The notes under the pieces are model-generated. The model had not been told where the DNA came from, made no database searches, and saw nothing but the letters and a program-made list of their open reading frames with translations. A stretch of DNA of 64,000 nucleotides from Sphingomonas sp. Leaf357 (GTDB lineage Bacteria > Pseudomonadota > Alphaproteobacteria > Sphingomonadales > Sphingomonadaceae): assembly GCF_001423845.1 (NCBI RefSeq), contig NZ_LMPM01000001.1:1817398-1881397 (forward strand), in the 5' to 3' direction. Positions 8,003 through 16,977 of the stretch are shown here, one piece after another (position 1 is the stretch's first letter; every line of letters begins with the position of its first letter). Position numbers and translations under genes: made by a program.

Positions 8003-10192
8003 ATGGCAATTCAGATACGCACCACGCTCGACGAACCAGAAACCGGTCAGGCGTTCGTTCCCCATCGCCCTAATCGCCCCGACAAGCTTGAGGGTGGCAA
8101 GCCGTTCAAGATCGTTAGCGAATATACCGCCGCCGGCGACCAGCCGACCGCGATCGCCGAACTGGTCGCGCAGACGCAAGCGGGCGAGCGCGATCAGGTG
8201 CTGCTCGGCGTCACCGGTTCGGGCAAGACCTTCACGATGGCCAAGGTGATCGAGGCGGTGCAGCGTCCGGCGCTGATCCTCGCGCCGAACAAGATCCTCG
8301 CGGCGCAATTGTACGGCGAGATGAAATCGTTCTTCCCCGAAAACGCGGTCGAATATTTCGTCAGCTATTACGATTACTATCAGCCTGAGGCGTATGTCGC
8401 GCGCTCCGACACCTATATCGAGAAGGAAAGCTCGACCAACGAATCGATCGACCGGATGCGGCATTCGGCGACACGTTCGTTGCTCGAACGCGACGATGTA
8501 ATCATCGTCGCCTCGGTTTCCTGTCTGTATGGTATCGGCTCGGTCGAAACCTATTCGGCGATGATCTTCGACCTCAAGAAGGGCCAGGTCGTCGATCAGC
8601 GTGAGGTCGTGCGCAAGCTGGTCGCACTTCAGTACAAGCGCAACGACGCGGCGTTCCAGCGCGGCAATTTCCGCGTGAAGGGCGACAATCTCGAGATCTT
8701 CCCTTCGCATTACGAGGACACCGCGTGGCGCGTGTCGTTCTTCGGCGACGATATCGAGGAGATCGTGGAATTCGATCCGCTGACCGGCAAGAAGGTGGCG
8801 TCGCTGGATTACGTCCGCGTGTTCGCCAATTCGCACTACGTCACGCCGGGGCCGACGCTGAAACAGGCGATGGAGGCGATCAAGTTCGAACTTACCGAAC
8901 GGCTCAAGGAATTGGTGCCGGAGGGCAAGTTGCTCGAGGCGCAGCGGCTGGAGCAGCGCACGAATTTCGACCTGGAGATGATCGCCGCGACCGGATCGTG
9001 TGCTGGGATCGAGAATTATTCGCGCTTCCTCACCGGCCGCATGCCCGGCGAGCCGCCACCAACGCTGTTCGAATATCTGCCCGAAAACGCCTTGCTGTTC
9101 GTCGACGAGAGCCACCAGACGATCGGCCAGATCAACGGCATGTCGCGCGGCGATCACCGCCGCAAACTGACGCTCGCCGAATACGGGTTCCGCCTGCCGA
9201 GCGCGATCGACAACCGCCCGCTCAGGTTCAACGAATGGGACGCGATGCGCCCGCAGACCACCTATGTCTCGGCCACGCCGGGCGCATGGGAGATGGAGCA
9301 GACCGGCGGCGTGTTCGCCGAACAGGTGATCCGGCCGACCGGACTGATCGATCCGCCGATCGAGATCAAGCCGGTCGAGGAGCAGGTTCAGGATCTGATC
9401 GTCGAGGCGCGTAAGACCGCCGAGGCCGGCTATCGCACGCTCGTCACGACCCTGACGAAACGGATGGCCGAGGATCTGACCGAGTTCATGCACGAGGCGG
9501 GGCTGAAGGTCCGCTACATGCACTCGGACGTCGAGACGCTCGAGCGCATCGAGCTGATCCGCGATCTGCGTCTGGGCGTGTATGACGTGCTGATCGGCAT
9601 CAACCTGTTGCGCGAGGGGCTCGACATTCCGGAGTGCGGGCTGGTCGCGATTCTCGATGCCGACAAGGAAGGCTTCCTGCGCAGCGAGACCTCGCTGATC
9701 CAGACGATTGGGCGTGCCGCGCGCAACGTCGACGGACGGGTGATCCTTTATGCCGATCGCATCACCGGATCGATGGAACGCGCGATGAACGAGACGGATC
9801 GCCGCCGCGAGAAGCAGCGCGTCTATAACGAAGCGCACGGCATCACCCCGACCACGATCAAGCGCGACATCGGCGATATCATCAAGGATGTGGCATCGCG
9901 CGATCAGGTGACGATCGAGATCGACGAGGACCGCCCGCACATGGTCGGCCACAATCTGCGCGCCTATATCGAGGATCTCGAAAAGCAGATGCGCAAGGCC
10001 GCTTCCGACCTCGAGTTCGAAACCGCCGGCCGTCTCCGCGACGAGATCCGCGCGCTGGAACAGGAGGAATTGGGCCTGCCGGTCGATCAGCAAAAGCTGC
10101 CGATCATGGGCCGCAGCAACGAAGGCAAGCCCGGCACCCGCAAAACCCGCTACGGCAAGAGCCAGAAGTTCAAAAGCAACCGGCGGGTCTGA
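8003..10192 (+). CDS. uvrB: Excinuclease ABC subunit B
   Basis: A 729-residue DNA damage-recognition helicase of nucleotide excision repair; it receives DNA from UvrA and recruits UvrC. Walker [15 protein letters not shown] (about residue 70), the beta-hairpin motif [20 protein letters not shown], helicase motifs QTIGRAARN near residue 570, and a C-terminal UVR domain ([24 protein letters not shown]) that binds UvrC are all seen. The frame is open upstream to 7490, but [11 protein letters not shown] at 8003 begins just before the conserved FKIVSEY segment and is chosen. Confidence 0.98.
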   Translation: MAIQIRTTLDEPETGQAFVPHRPNRPDKLEGGKPFKIVSEYTAAGDQPTAIAELVAQTQAGERDQVLLGVTGSGKTFTMAKVIEAVQRPALILAPNKILAAQLYGEMKSFFPENAVEYFVSYYDYYQPEAYVARSDTYIEKESSTNESIDRMRHSATRSLLERDDVIIVASVSCLYGIGSVETYSAMIFDLKKGQVVDQREVVRKLVALQYKRNDAAFQRGNFRVKGDNLEIFPSHYEDTAWRVSFFGDDIEEIVEFDPLTGKKVASLDYVRVFANSHYVTPGPTLKQAMEAIKFELTERLKELVPEGKLLEAQRLEQRTNFDLEMIAATGSCAGIENYSRFLTGRMPGEPPPTLFEYLPENALLFVDESHQTIGQINGMSRGDHRRKLTLAEYGFRLPSAIDNRPLRFNEWDAMRPQTTYVSATPGAWEMEQTGGVFAEQVIRPTGLIDPPIEIKPVEEQVQDLIVEARKTAEAGYRTLVTTLTKRMAEDLTEFMHEAGLKVRYMHSDVETLERIELIRDLRLGVYDVLIGINLLREGLDIPECGLVAILDADKEGFLRSETSLIQTIGRAARNVDGRVILYADRITGSMERAMNETDRRREKQRVYNEAHGITPTTIKRDIGDIIKDVASRDQVTIEIDEDRPHMVGHNLRAYIEDLEKQMRKAASDLEFETAGRLRDEIRALEQEELGLPVDQQKLPIMGRSNEGKPGTRKTRYGKSQKFKSNRRV

Positions 10193-10207
10193 AGCCCTCG
10201 CCGCCGT

Positions 10208-10615
10208 TCAATATCCCGAAGGCGGCGGCACGTCCGAGGCGAGCGTTTCAAGCGAAAGGTCTTCCTTGCCTACACCGTAATAGCTCGCCACGCGGTCGGC
10301 ATAGGCCTGGTCGAACACCGGCGGGTTCGCCGCCCAGCTCGGGCCGCCTTCCAGCACGCGGCGGTCGATCGTCACGATGAACACGTCCGCCACCGGATCG
10401 AACGACAGCAGCGCGAAGGGCAGGGGGTAATACGCCTTGCCCATGCCCAGAAACCCGCCGATCGTCAGCACCGCATACATCGCCTGGCCGGTGCGCTTGT
10501 TGACCATGAACGCATATACCGAACCGAGCTTGTCGCCGTCGCGGCTGCGGACGGGCATGGTGTCCGTCTTGTTCGACTGGATCAGGAGCTGGGTCGGTTC
10601 TGCGGTGCTGGACAT
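10208..10615 (-). CDS. PRC-barrel domain protein
   Basis: A 135-residue protein with a PRC-barrel: SRDGDKLGSVYAFMVNKRTGQAMYAVLTIGGFLGMGKAYYPLPF. Such beta-barrel modules occur in photosynthetic reaction-centre H subunits, RimM and small stress-associated proteins. Here it stands alone and its role is unknown. It is convergent with uvrB (15-nt gap) and downstream of the MFS gene. A CCGCCG/CGGCGG inverted repeat overlaps its 3' end and may serve as a terminator for both. Confidence 0.85.
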   Translation of the reverse strand: MSSTAEPTQLLIQSNKTDTMPVRSRDGDKLGSVYAFMVNKRTGQAMYAVLTIGGFLGMGKAYYPLPFALLSFDPVADVFIVTIDRRVLEGGPSWAANPPVFDQAYADRVASYYGVGKEDLSLETLASDVPPPSGY

Positions 10616-10665
10616 TCAAAATCCTTTCGGTTCGGCATCGTAACAGCCAGACGGGCGCGAGGTTC

Positions 10666-11934
10666 CTAATCTTCCGTGATAAGGCTGGTCCGCTTGGTTT
10701 CGGGCAGCAGCAGGAAGGCGATCGTCGCGACGCCGAGGAAGCCGGTGATGTACCAGTAAAACCCCGCCTCCATCCCCGCCTGCTTGAACCAGAGCGCGAC
10801 ATATTCCGCCGTCCCGCCGAACGCGGCATTGCCGATCGCATAGGGGAAGGCGACGCCGAGCGCGCGGATATGCGCCGGAAACAGCTCCGCCTTCACCAGC
10901 GCGCTGATCGAGGTATAGGCGCTGAGCAGCATCAGTGGCAGCAGGATGATCGCGAACGCGACGACCGGGCTCTTCTCGACCGCGAGTGCGCTGAACACCG
11001 GAACCGTCACCGCCATGCCGCCGATCCCGAACGTCAGCAACATCGGCCGCCGCCCGAACCGGTCGGCCAGATGCCCGAACAGCGGCTGCGCGAGCATATA
11101 CACGACGAGGGCCGCCGTCATCACCTGGGTCGCCGTCTGCACCGCGAAGCCGCTGGTGTTGACGAGGAATTTCTGCAGATATGTGGTATAGGCATAGAAG
11201 GCCAAGCCACCGCCCGCGCTGATCGCGACGACCAGCATGAACTCGCGCGGGTGGGCCTTCCACAGCGCGACGAAGCCGGATTTCGGACGATCTTTCGCCT
11301 GGCGCGTGAAGGACGCGGTTTCCGCCAGATTGCGGCGCATCGCGTAGACGACCAGCGCCAGTACCGCCCCGATGACGAATGCGATGCGCCAGCCCCAGGC
11401 GGCCATGTCCGCCTTGTCCAGAACCGCCTGCAACGTCAGCGTCACGGCCAACGCGGTTAGTTGCCCGCCGATCAGTGTCACATATTGGAAGCTCGACCAG
11501 AAACCGCGATTCTTCCGCGTCGCCATCTCCGACAGATAGGTCGCGCTCGCGCCATATTCGCCGCCGACCGACAGGCCTTGCAACATCCGCGCGAGCAGCA
11601 GGATCGCCGGCGCCGCGACCCCGATCGTCGCATAGCCCGGCACCAATGCGATCATCATCGAGCCGGCGAACATCAGCCCGACCGACAGCGCCAGCCCCGC
11701 CTTGCGCCCATGCGTGTCGGCATAGCGGCCCATGACGTACGCGCCGATCGGTCGCATCAGGAAGCCGACCGCGAACACCGCTGCCGTGCCGAGCAATTGC
11801 GCGGTCAGATCTCCCTTGGGAAAGAAAGTCGCCGCGAATACCAAGGACAGCGACGAATAGGCATACCAATCATACCATTCGACCAGATTGCCCGCCGATC
11901 CGCCGACGATCGATTTCAGCCGCTTGGTATCCAT
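10666..11934 (-). CDS. MFS transporter of the metabolite:H+ symporter (MHS) type
   Basis: A 422-residue, about 12-helix permease. The N-terminus GGSAGNLVEWYDWYAYSSLSLVFA and the loop-2 motif RPIGAYVMGRYADTHGRKAGL are diagnostic of the MHS family (alpha-ketoglutarate permease KgtP, shikimate, proline/betaine symporters), which take up organic acids or zwitterions with protons across the inner membrane. Substrate cannot be fixed from sequence; KgtP-like dicarboxylate transport is plausible. The start at 11934 is chosen because the open frame upstream is Arg/Gly/Ala-rich and lacks family features. Confidence 0.9.
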   Translation of the reverse strand: MDTKRLKSIVGGSAGNLVEWYDWYAYSSLSLVFAATFFPKGDLTAQLLGTAAVFAVGFLMRPIGAYVMGRYADTHGRKAGLALSVGLMFAGSMMIALVPGYATIGVAAPAILLLARMLQGLSVGGEYGASATYLSEMATRKNRGFWSSFQYVTLIGGQLTALAVTLTLQAVLDKADMAAWGWRIAFVIGAVLALVVYAMRRNLAETASFTRQAKDRPKSGFVALWKAHPREFMLVVAISAGGGLAFYAYTTYLQKFLVNTSGFAVQTATQVMTAALVVYMLAQPLFGHLADRFGRRPMLLTFGIGGMAVTVPVFSALAVEKSPVVAFAIILLPLMLLSAYTSISALVKAELFPAHIRALGVAFPYAIGNAAFGGTAEYVALWFKQAGMEAGFYWYITGFLGVATIAFLLLPETKRTSLITED

Positions 11935-12057
11935 GCGTCCCGCTTCCCCTCCCACGGGTTTTCCCCCTACCGCACCCGTCGCGCAACCGGGCGCGCAAGG
12001 GAAGGCATTTCGCGCCGCACGGTTGAGCCGACCCGCCGGTTCGCGCATAGCGTCGCG

Positions 12058-12594
12058 ATGCGCCTGCCGATCCGCTCCCTCGCGACCCTCACCTTCATCG
12101 CCGGCTTAAACGCCTGCGTCCCAGCGCCCAAGCCGACGCCGCGCCCGGTGCAGCGCCCCGCGCCGTCCCCGGTCGTGCCGCTGCCCGAACCCACGCCGTT
12201 GGCGCAGGATTGGCGCGACTGGCCGTACACGCCGGGCGACTGGGTCTATCGGCAGGATGCGCGCGGCTCGATCGCTCTGTTCGGCGTGCCCGGTGCGGAA
12301 GCGCAATTCACCATCCGCTGCGACGTGCAGGCGAACGCGATCTACCTGTCGCGCGCCGGAAGCGTGACCGCGCCGCTGGCGATCCGCACCTCCACGCTGC
12401 TGCGCACGCTCGCCGTCCAGCCGACCGGCGGCACGCCCGCTTATGTCGCCGCCGCGCTCGCGCCGCGCGACGGCCTGCTCGAAGCGATCGGCTTCAGCCG
12501 CGGGCGTTTCGTGGTACAGCAGGAAGGGGCACCGACGCTGGTCATCCCCGCCTGGCCCGAGATCGAACGCGTGACGGAAGATTGCCGCCGCTGA
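12058..12594 (+). CDS. Small uncharacterised lipoprotein
   Basis: A 178-residue predicted lipoprotein. MRLPIRSLATLTFIAGLNAC is a signal peptide ending in the lipobox LNAC, followed by a Pro-rich linker (PAPKPTPRPVQRPAPSPVVP) and a domain with PYTPGDWVYRQDARGSIALFG that ends in a Cys (VTEDCRR). Cys in FTIRCD and the C-terminal Cys could form a disulfide. The architecture recurs in sphingomonads as hypothetical protein; no function is assigned. Confidence 0.8.
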   Translation: MRLPIRSLATLTFIAGLNACVPAPKPTPRPVQRPAPSPVVPLPEPTPLAQDWRDWPYTPGDWVYRQDARGSIALFGVPGAEAQFTIRCDVQANAIYLSRAGSVTAPLAIRTSTLLRTLAVQPTGGTPAYVAAALAPRDGLLEAIGFSRGRFVVQQEGAPTLVIPAWPEIERVTEDCRR

Positions 12595-12614
12595 CCGTGT
12601 TCCTCGCAAAACTG

Positions 12615-12694
12615 CCGTCATCCTGACGAAGGCCCTGCATCAGACCGTTCCTCGAGAGAGGCGATCGACCCTGAAACAAGTTCAGGATGAGGGC
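12615..12694. repeat. Palindromic intergenic repeat, family C copy 2
   Basis: GCCGTCATCCTGA near 12613-12625 is balanced by ACAAGTTCAGGATGAGGGC ending at 12695, with AGGCGATCGACC inside. It lies 20 nt past the lipoprotein stop codon and may act as its 3' end structure. Confidence 0.75.
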
Positions 12695-12861
12695 GATAAA
12701 ATAGAACGCGCCATACCCCTTCAGGCGATTTCGGCGGCCCAGGAATGTCGCGGAAAATATCTGCAATTACAAGACTTGTATCGCACCCGCAAATGACTCA
12801 CATTCCATTTCGTACCCAAGGCAGGGTACGCCGTTTCAACAATGCGAAAGGAGGTGATCCG

Positions 12862-12918
12862 ATGTCTCATGGTTCAGCAAGGGGGTCGGTTCAGTTCGTT
12901 CGGGGGACGCACGCTTAG
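12862..12918 (+). CDS. Possible 18-codon leader peptide
   Basis: An ATG 7 nt after AGGAGG of the 14-nt perfect Shine-Dalgarno opens an 18-residue frame (MSHGSARGSVQFVRGTHA) ending in TAG. The ribosome site is far stronger than at ordinary genes in this window, so initiation here is likely if the RNA is made. A second frame, starting at 12842 inside the upstream flank, overlaps it and ends at 12943 (33 residues, RLYGVTHR terminus). Neither resembles a known protein; the peptide may matter only as a translated leader. Confidence 0.4.
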   Translation: MSHGSARGSVQFVRGTHA

Positions 12919-13047
12919 GCTCTACGGGGTAACCCATCGATAGCGGGACGGGGGGTATTCTCCCCCAGACAACGCCCCCGCCTATCGGAGTCTGGCTGTT
13001 CGCATGGTCCTCCAAGCTGGAGCTTCCGGCCGCTGACCATGTCAGGA

Positions 13048-13093
13048 GGTTGCCGGGGTGTCGCAAGACCCCCGGCAGCCTCTTTTCATTTTT
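13048..13093 (+). terminator. Intrinsic terminator of the structured RNA
   Basis: GGTTGCCGGGG (13048-13058) pairs with CCCCGGCAGCC (13070-13080), including one G-U pair, and is followed by TCTTTTCATTTTT. The stem and T-rich tail are oriented for + strand transcription. Transcription ending here leaves about 300 nt before the amidase start. Confidence 0.8.
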
Positions 13094-13399
13094 GCGGTTG
13101 GGCGGTCATCGATCGCTTGTTTCGGCGAAAGTGTCGACGGGTGCCGATTTCCGTCAGCCCGGACCCGACTGGGGGCCGCTCCCCTTCAGTTCTCCGAGCG
13201 TCCCACCGGTTCATCTCGACGGCCATTCGATCGGCAGAGACGGGGCGGCCGACTCTCGCAAATTTCGCTGTTCTACACGGCAGGTTCCATGTCACCTTCG
13301 GGCCATGGACCCCATGTCGTTCCGGCCGTTCAACACAGCGCCGACACCTCAGCATATTCAACCTTCGCGCGGCAGGCCGGGCGGCTCGAAAGATCGATC
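13094..13399 (+). other. Amidase upstream region
   Basis: About 306 nt between the terminator and the amidase start. No confident gene is seen. A 32-codon frame (13305-13403, MDPMSFRPFN..) ends in a TGA that overlaps the amidase ATG in ATGA form, which could couple translation, but its composition is not clearly coding. The amidase promoter presumably lies here; no clear -35/-10 pair was recognised. Confidence 0.35.
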
Positions 13400-14983
13400 A
13401 TGATTCGTCCATCCCGTTTGCCCATGTTGCTCGCCGGCACCCTTCTCTTCGCCGCACCGGCCATCGGCCAGACGACGGTCGAGGAGCGCTCGATCGCCGA
13501 CCTTCAGGTCGACATGGCCAGAGGCACGAGCAGCGAGGCGATCACGCACGCCTATCTCGCGCGCATCGCCGCGATGGATCGCGCCGGGCCGACGCTGCGC
13601 TCGGTGATCGCGATCAACCCCGACGCGCTGGCGCAGGCGCGGGCGAGCGACGCTCGGCGGCGGGCGAAGAAGGCGCTCGGCCCGCTTGATGGCGTGCCGA
13701 TCCTGATCAAGGACAATATCGAGACGCTGGATCCGATCGCGACGACCGCCGGAAGCCTGGCGCTGAAGGATAACGTGACCCGCCGCGATGCGCCGGTCGT
13801 CGCCAATCTGCGCGCGGCGGGCGCGGTGATCCTGGGCAAGACCAACCTCAGCGAATGGGCCAATATCCGTTCGACCAATTCGATGAGCGGGTGGAGCGCG
13901 ATCGGCGGACTGGTGCGCAATCCCTATGCACTGGACCGCACGTCGTGCGGCTCGTCCAGCGGCTCGGGCGCCAGCGTCGCAGCGAGCTTCGCGGCGGCGG
14001 CACTGGGCACGGAGACCGACGGCTCGGTCGTCTGCCCGTCGTCGATGAACGGGCTGGTCGGGCTGAAACCAACCATCGGCCTCGTCAGTCGCACGCATGT
14101 CGGGCCGATCAGCCACAGCCAGGACACGCCCGGCCCGATGGCGCGCAGCGTGCGCGACGTGGCGATCCTGTTCTCGGCCATGGTCGGCGCGGACCCGGCC
14201 GATCCGGCGACGGCAGGCGCGGGCAGATATGCGCGCGATTATGCCAAAGGATTATCGGCGGGGGCGCTGAAAGGCGTGCGCGTCGCGGTGCTGCGGCCGG
14301 ACATGCCGGCGGCGATGAAGCCGGTCTATGACGCGGCACTGGCCGATCTGAAAAAGGCCGGCGCGGTGCTGGTGGATGTCGAGCCACCCAAGGCCGATGG
14401 GCTGAGCGATGCCGAATTCGACGTGCTGAAGACCGAACTCAAGGCCGATCTCGACGCCTATCTCGCGACCACGCCCGCGACGGTAAAGACGCGGACGCTG
14501 GATCAGGTGATCGCTTTCAATGCGGCCAACGCCGCGACCGAAATGCCGTTTTTCGGGCAGGAGATCTTCGTGATGGCGGCGAAGACGCGCGGCGTGTCCG
14601 ATGCGGAGTATCTCGGCGCGCGTGCGAAATCCTTGCGGCTGGCCGGAGCGGAAGGGATCGATACGATGCTCAAATCCGCCAAGGCGACGATCCTGGTCGA
14701 GCCGACCTATGGCCTGCCCTGGCTGAGCGACAGCGTGTCGGGCGATCATTCTACGGGTCCGAGCGCGAGCGAGATGCCCGCGGTCGCCGGCTATCCGCAT
14801 CTCACCGTGCCGATGGGGCTGGTCAAGGGCTTGCCGGTCGGGCTGTCGTTCATTGCTACGGCCTATGGCGACGCGGCAGTGATCGAGGCGGGCTATGCTT
14901 ATGAGCAAGCGAGCCGCAAACGCGCGGCACCGCGCTATCTTCCGGTCGCGGATGCGGGGCGGGGGCTGGACGGGGTGCGGTGA
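13400..14983 (+). CDS. Secreted amidase-signature family hydrolase
   Basis: A 527-residue Ser-Ser-Lys amidase with a signal peptide (MIRPSRLPMLLAGTLLFAAPAIGQ). The catalytic Lys lies in GVPILIKDNIE, the glycine/serine-rich signature is TSCGSSSGSGASVAA, and the nucleophile segment is GTETDGSVVCPSS. Downstream motifs (GLVGLKPTIGLVSR, SQDTPGPMARSVRDVA) are typical. Export suggests amide, peptide-amide or cell-wall-related hydrolysis in the periplasm; GatA function is excluded by the signal peptide and missing gatCB neighbours. The start is where the signal begins; longer upstream frames are not used. Confidence 0.93.
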   Translation: MIRPSRLPMLLAGTLLFAAPAIGQTTVEERSIADLQVDMARGTSSEAITHAYLARIAAMDRAGPTLRSVIAINPDALAQARASDARRRAKKALGPLDGVPILIKDNIETLDPIATTAGSLALKDNVTRRDAPVVANLRAAGAVILGKTNLSEWANIRSTNSMSGWSAIGGLVRNPYALDRTSCGSSSGSGASVAASFAAAALGTETDGSVVCPSSMNGLVGLKPTIGLVSRTHVGPISHSQDTPGPMARSVRDVAILFSAMVGADPADPATAGAGRYARDYAKGLSAGALKGVRVAVLRPDMPAAMKPVYDAALADLKKAGAVLVDVEPPKADGLSDAEFDVLKTELKADLDAYLATTPATVKTRTLDQVIAFNAANAATEMPFFGQEIFVMAAKTRGVSDAEYLGARAKSLRLAGAEGIDTMLKSAKATILVEPTYGLPWLSDSVSGDHSTGPSASEMPAVAGYPHLTVPMGLVKGLPVGLSFIATAYGDAAVIEAGYAYEQASRKRAAPRYLPVADAGRGLDGVR

Positions 14984-15106
14984 ATGGGAGGTGCCGACAT
15001 CAGACGCGTTCGCCGAGCCTGGCGAAGTACATCCCACAAACGCTTCTGCGGGACTGGCTCACGCCCTTCCACAGTCTCAGGGCGAACGGAGGCCTTGGCG
15101 GGCGGC

Positions 15107-15568
15107 TTAGCGCCGGTCGCGCTCCAGCAATTCCTCGCGGATGCGGATCGCGTTTAGCGACATCCGCACTTCGAGCAGGAACGCGGCCAGCGCGGAGATC
15201 AGCAGCGCCATGGCGAGAATGAACGACACCGCGACGATCGTGCCGATGTGCAGCTTCACCAGTTCCGCAACGAACAAAAGCGCGACGACCAAGCAGGTCA
15301 TCACCGCGCTCGACACGGCAAGGACCAGGGCTGCGTTGATCACCGACATGCGCTTGTTGAGCAGGCGCAATTCCCACACGTGCCGGTCGTGCTCGGGGCC
15401 GGTCGAGCGCGGGTGCAATTGCTCCACCGCCCGCGCGCGATCGACCACTCGAGAGAGCCGCCCGGCCAGCACGTTGAGCAGTGCGCCGATCCCGGCCAGC
15501 ATGAAAACCGGGCTCAGCGAAAGCTGGATCGTCTGCGCGATGGTGGTGACAGCGGGAAAGGAGAACAT
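15107..15568 (-). CDS. DUF2721 membrane protein
   Basis: A 153-residue protein with predicted membrane segments around residues 12-35, 80-105 and 115-135. The segment FMLAGIGALLNVLAGRLSRVVDRAR followed by ELRLLNKRMSVINAAL is the signature of DUF2721, a family of small membrane proteins without known function. The ATG at 15568 is preceded by a purine-rich stretch in the message (CTTTCC on the plus strand). The upstream gap of about 80 nt to the divergent acyltransferase gene probably holds both promoters. Confidence 0.88.
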   Translation of the reverse strand: MFSFPAVTTIAQTIQLSLSPVFMLAGIGALLNVLAGRLSRVVDRARAVEQLHPRSTGPEHDRHVWELRLLNKRMSVINAALVLAVSSAVMTCLVVALLFVAELVKLHIGTIVAVSFILAMALLISALAAFLLEVRMSLNAIRIREELLERDRR

Positions 15569-15648
15569 CACACGACTGTGCGGGGCGGGCGCGTGCCCGG
15601 TCAAGCGCGAACCGGTTGGTAACGCCTGATCGGCTATGGCGCGGACCC

Positions 15649-16755
15649 ATGAATGCCCCGATGTCGCTTTCCGAATTCGAACGCCTGCCGCCCGCCACGC
15701 GCGCGGTGGCGCTGGACGGCCTGTCCGGGCTGATCGACCTCGTCGCGGAGAGCAGCCCGGCGAGCCATCGCTTCCTGCGCTTTCAATGGTTTGCCGCCGC
15801 GCTTTCGGCTTATGGCGGACGGGCGCGGACGATCGTGGTCGAGGCGGATGGCGAGCCGGTGATCGCGTTGCCGATGGTCGGCTTCGGCCCCGGCCCGGCG
15901 CGACTGGCCGCGGTGCCCGGCAGCTACTGGCCGTTCCGCAGTTTCCCCGCGAGTTCAAGCGCCGGCACGGATGCCTATGCCGCCTTGCTCGGCGCGCTGG
16001 GTGACGAGGTCAACGCGCTGCGCATCGGTCCGGTCTATGACGGCGATGCCGCCGCCGCACCGTTGCTGGCGGCGGCGCGGGCCGGCGGCTGGGCGGTGCT
16101 CGACCGGTTCGTCGCGCACAGCTATTTGCTCGATATGACCGCGGCGCGGGCAGGGGGCACCTGGCCACGGACTTCGACGTTGAAGAAGAACCGTTTCCAC
16201 GAAAAGCATCTTGCCGACCATGGTCCGCTGGACTGGCACTTCCTGTCCGGCGAGGCGCTGACCGCGGACGCGTTCGACGCCTCGGCGAGCATTGAGCGGA
16301 AAAGCTGGATCGCCGTGCGTACCGACGGCTCGGACGCCAAGTTCACTGCCGCCGGCCACGGCGCTTTTTGGCGGGGCGCGGCGACGGATCCGGTGCTGGC
16401 GGGCATGATGTGGACGGCCTTGCTTCGCATCGACGGCGTCCCGGTGGCCTTCTCGTTCGACATCAACGCCGGCGGACTGAAATACGCCGTCGCCAACAGC
16501 TACGACCCTGCCTTCGCCAAACATTCGCCGGGGAAGCTCCTCTATTACCGCAATCTGGTGCGCGCGATGGAGGACGGGATCGAGATGGTCGATTGGGGGG
16601 CCGGCGATAGCGGCTACAAACAGGTGATCGGCGCGGAGCGAGGGCCGGCGATCCGCGATTGGCTGTTGGTAAGGCCCGGCCTGCCGGCGATGCTCGGGCG
16701 CGCGTTGCGCCACGTCTGGGAACGCAGCGGTCATGTCGAGGTGACCCAAAGCTAG
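15649..16755 (+). CDS. BioF2-like (CelD/FemAB-type) acyltransferase
   Basis: A 368-residue protein of the GNAT-related BioF2-like superfamily. The second half holds the acyltransferase core: TSTLKKNRFHEKHL near residue 178, DAFDASASIERKSW, and the terminal GNAT motif HSPGKLLYYRNLVRAMEDGIEMVDWGAGDSGYKQ. Members act in exopolysaccharide or cell-wall acylation and include the FemAB-like proteins tied to exosortase/PEP-CTERM systems. The neighbouring PEP-CTERM gene is suggestive, but substrate and link are inference. The start at 15649 gives MNAPMSLSEFERLPP. Confidence 0.85.
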   Translation: MNAPMSLSEFERLPPATRAVALDGLSGLIDLVAESSPASHRFLRFQWFAAALSAYGGRARTIVVEADGEPVIALPMVGFGPGPARLAAVPGSYWPFRSFPASSSAGTDAYAALLGALGDEVNALRIGPVYDGDAAAAPLLAAARAGGWAVLDRFVAHSYLLDMTAARAGGTWPRTSTLKKNRFHEKHLADHGPLDWHFLSGEALTADAFDASASIERKSWIAVRTDGSDAKFTAAGHGAFWRGAATDPVLAGMMWTALLRIDGVPVAFSFDINAGGLKYAVANSYDPAFAKHSPGKLLYYRNLVRAMEDGIEMVDWGAGDSGYKQVIGAERGPAIRDWLLVRPGLPAMLGRALRHVWERSGHVEVTQS

Positions 16756-16917
16756 GATCCCAGGGTCCCCATCAACGCGGCGCTTGAAATAGGTGAAGTC
16801 GCCTTGTCCGATCGTCGGAGGCGGCAACGCTCGCCAGACGATACCGTCGATGGGGGCAGGGTAGAGGATCGAATTAAAGCTCGTAATCCCGAGGCCAGCT
16901 CGGAAAAGGCGAACAAA

Positions 16918-16956
16918 CGAAAAAGGCCGCCAACCTCTCGCGAGGCGGCGGCCCTT
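16918..16956 (-). terminator. Terminator of the PEP-CTERM gene
   Basis: GGCCGCC (16925-16931) and GGCGGCC (16947-16953) form a 7-bp stem with a GC-rich 15-nt loop that can pair further. On the minus strand it is followed by a U-run (AAAAA at 16920-16924 on the plus strand). It lies 22 nt after the PEP-CTERM stop codon. Confidence 0.85.
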
Positions 16957-16977
16957 TATCGATACTAACTCCGAGAC

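Larger units (their letters stand above)
12811..13093 (+). ncRNA. Candidate structured RNA with perfect anti-16S Shine-Dalgarno and intrinsic terminator
   Basis: No protein gene explains this stretch. Visible elements in order: hairpin CGTACCC(12811-12817)/GGGTACG(12824-12830); AAAGGAGGTGATCC at 12847-12860, the exact complement of the conserved 16S rRNA 3' end; two tiny overlapping frames (12842-12943 and 12862-12918); a helix CGATAGCGGG(12938-12947)/CCCGCCTATCG(12977-12987, one bulge) closing over a GGGGG/CCCCC hairpin (12951-12966); a helix CATGGTC(13003-13009)/GACCATG(13035-13041) enclosing CTCCA-AGC-TGGAG (13010-13022); and an 11-bp terminator stem (13048-13058/13070-13080) followed by a T-rich tract. 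It could be a leader-peptide attenuator, an sRNA, or a ribosome-sequestering RNA. The + strand is inferred from the terminator and Shine-Dalgarno. Confidence 0.65.

Noticed and set aside
7742-10093. A 783-codon open frame antisense to uvrB
   Set aside because: It is a GC-driven mirror frame of a well-conserved gene; its translation is rich in Arg, His, Asp and Gln and shows no family motifs.
12847-12860. Fragment of a ribosomal RNA gene
   Set aside because: Only 14 nt match, and in the complementary sense to 16S; flanking sequence is unrelated to rRNA.
12836-13066. A 76-codon minus-strand frame over the structured RNA
   Set aside because: The terminator and Shine-Dalgarno orient the element to the + strand, and the frame lacks a ribosome site. 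It is likely a by-product of conserved RNA pairing.
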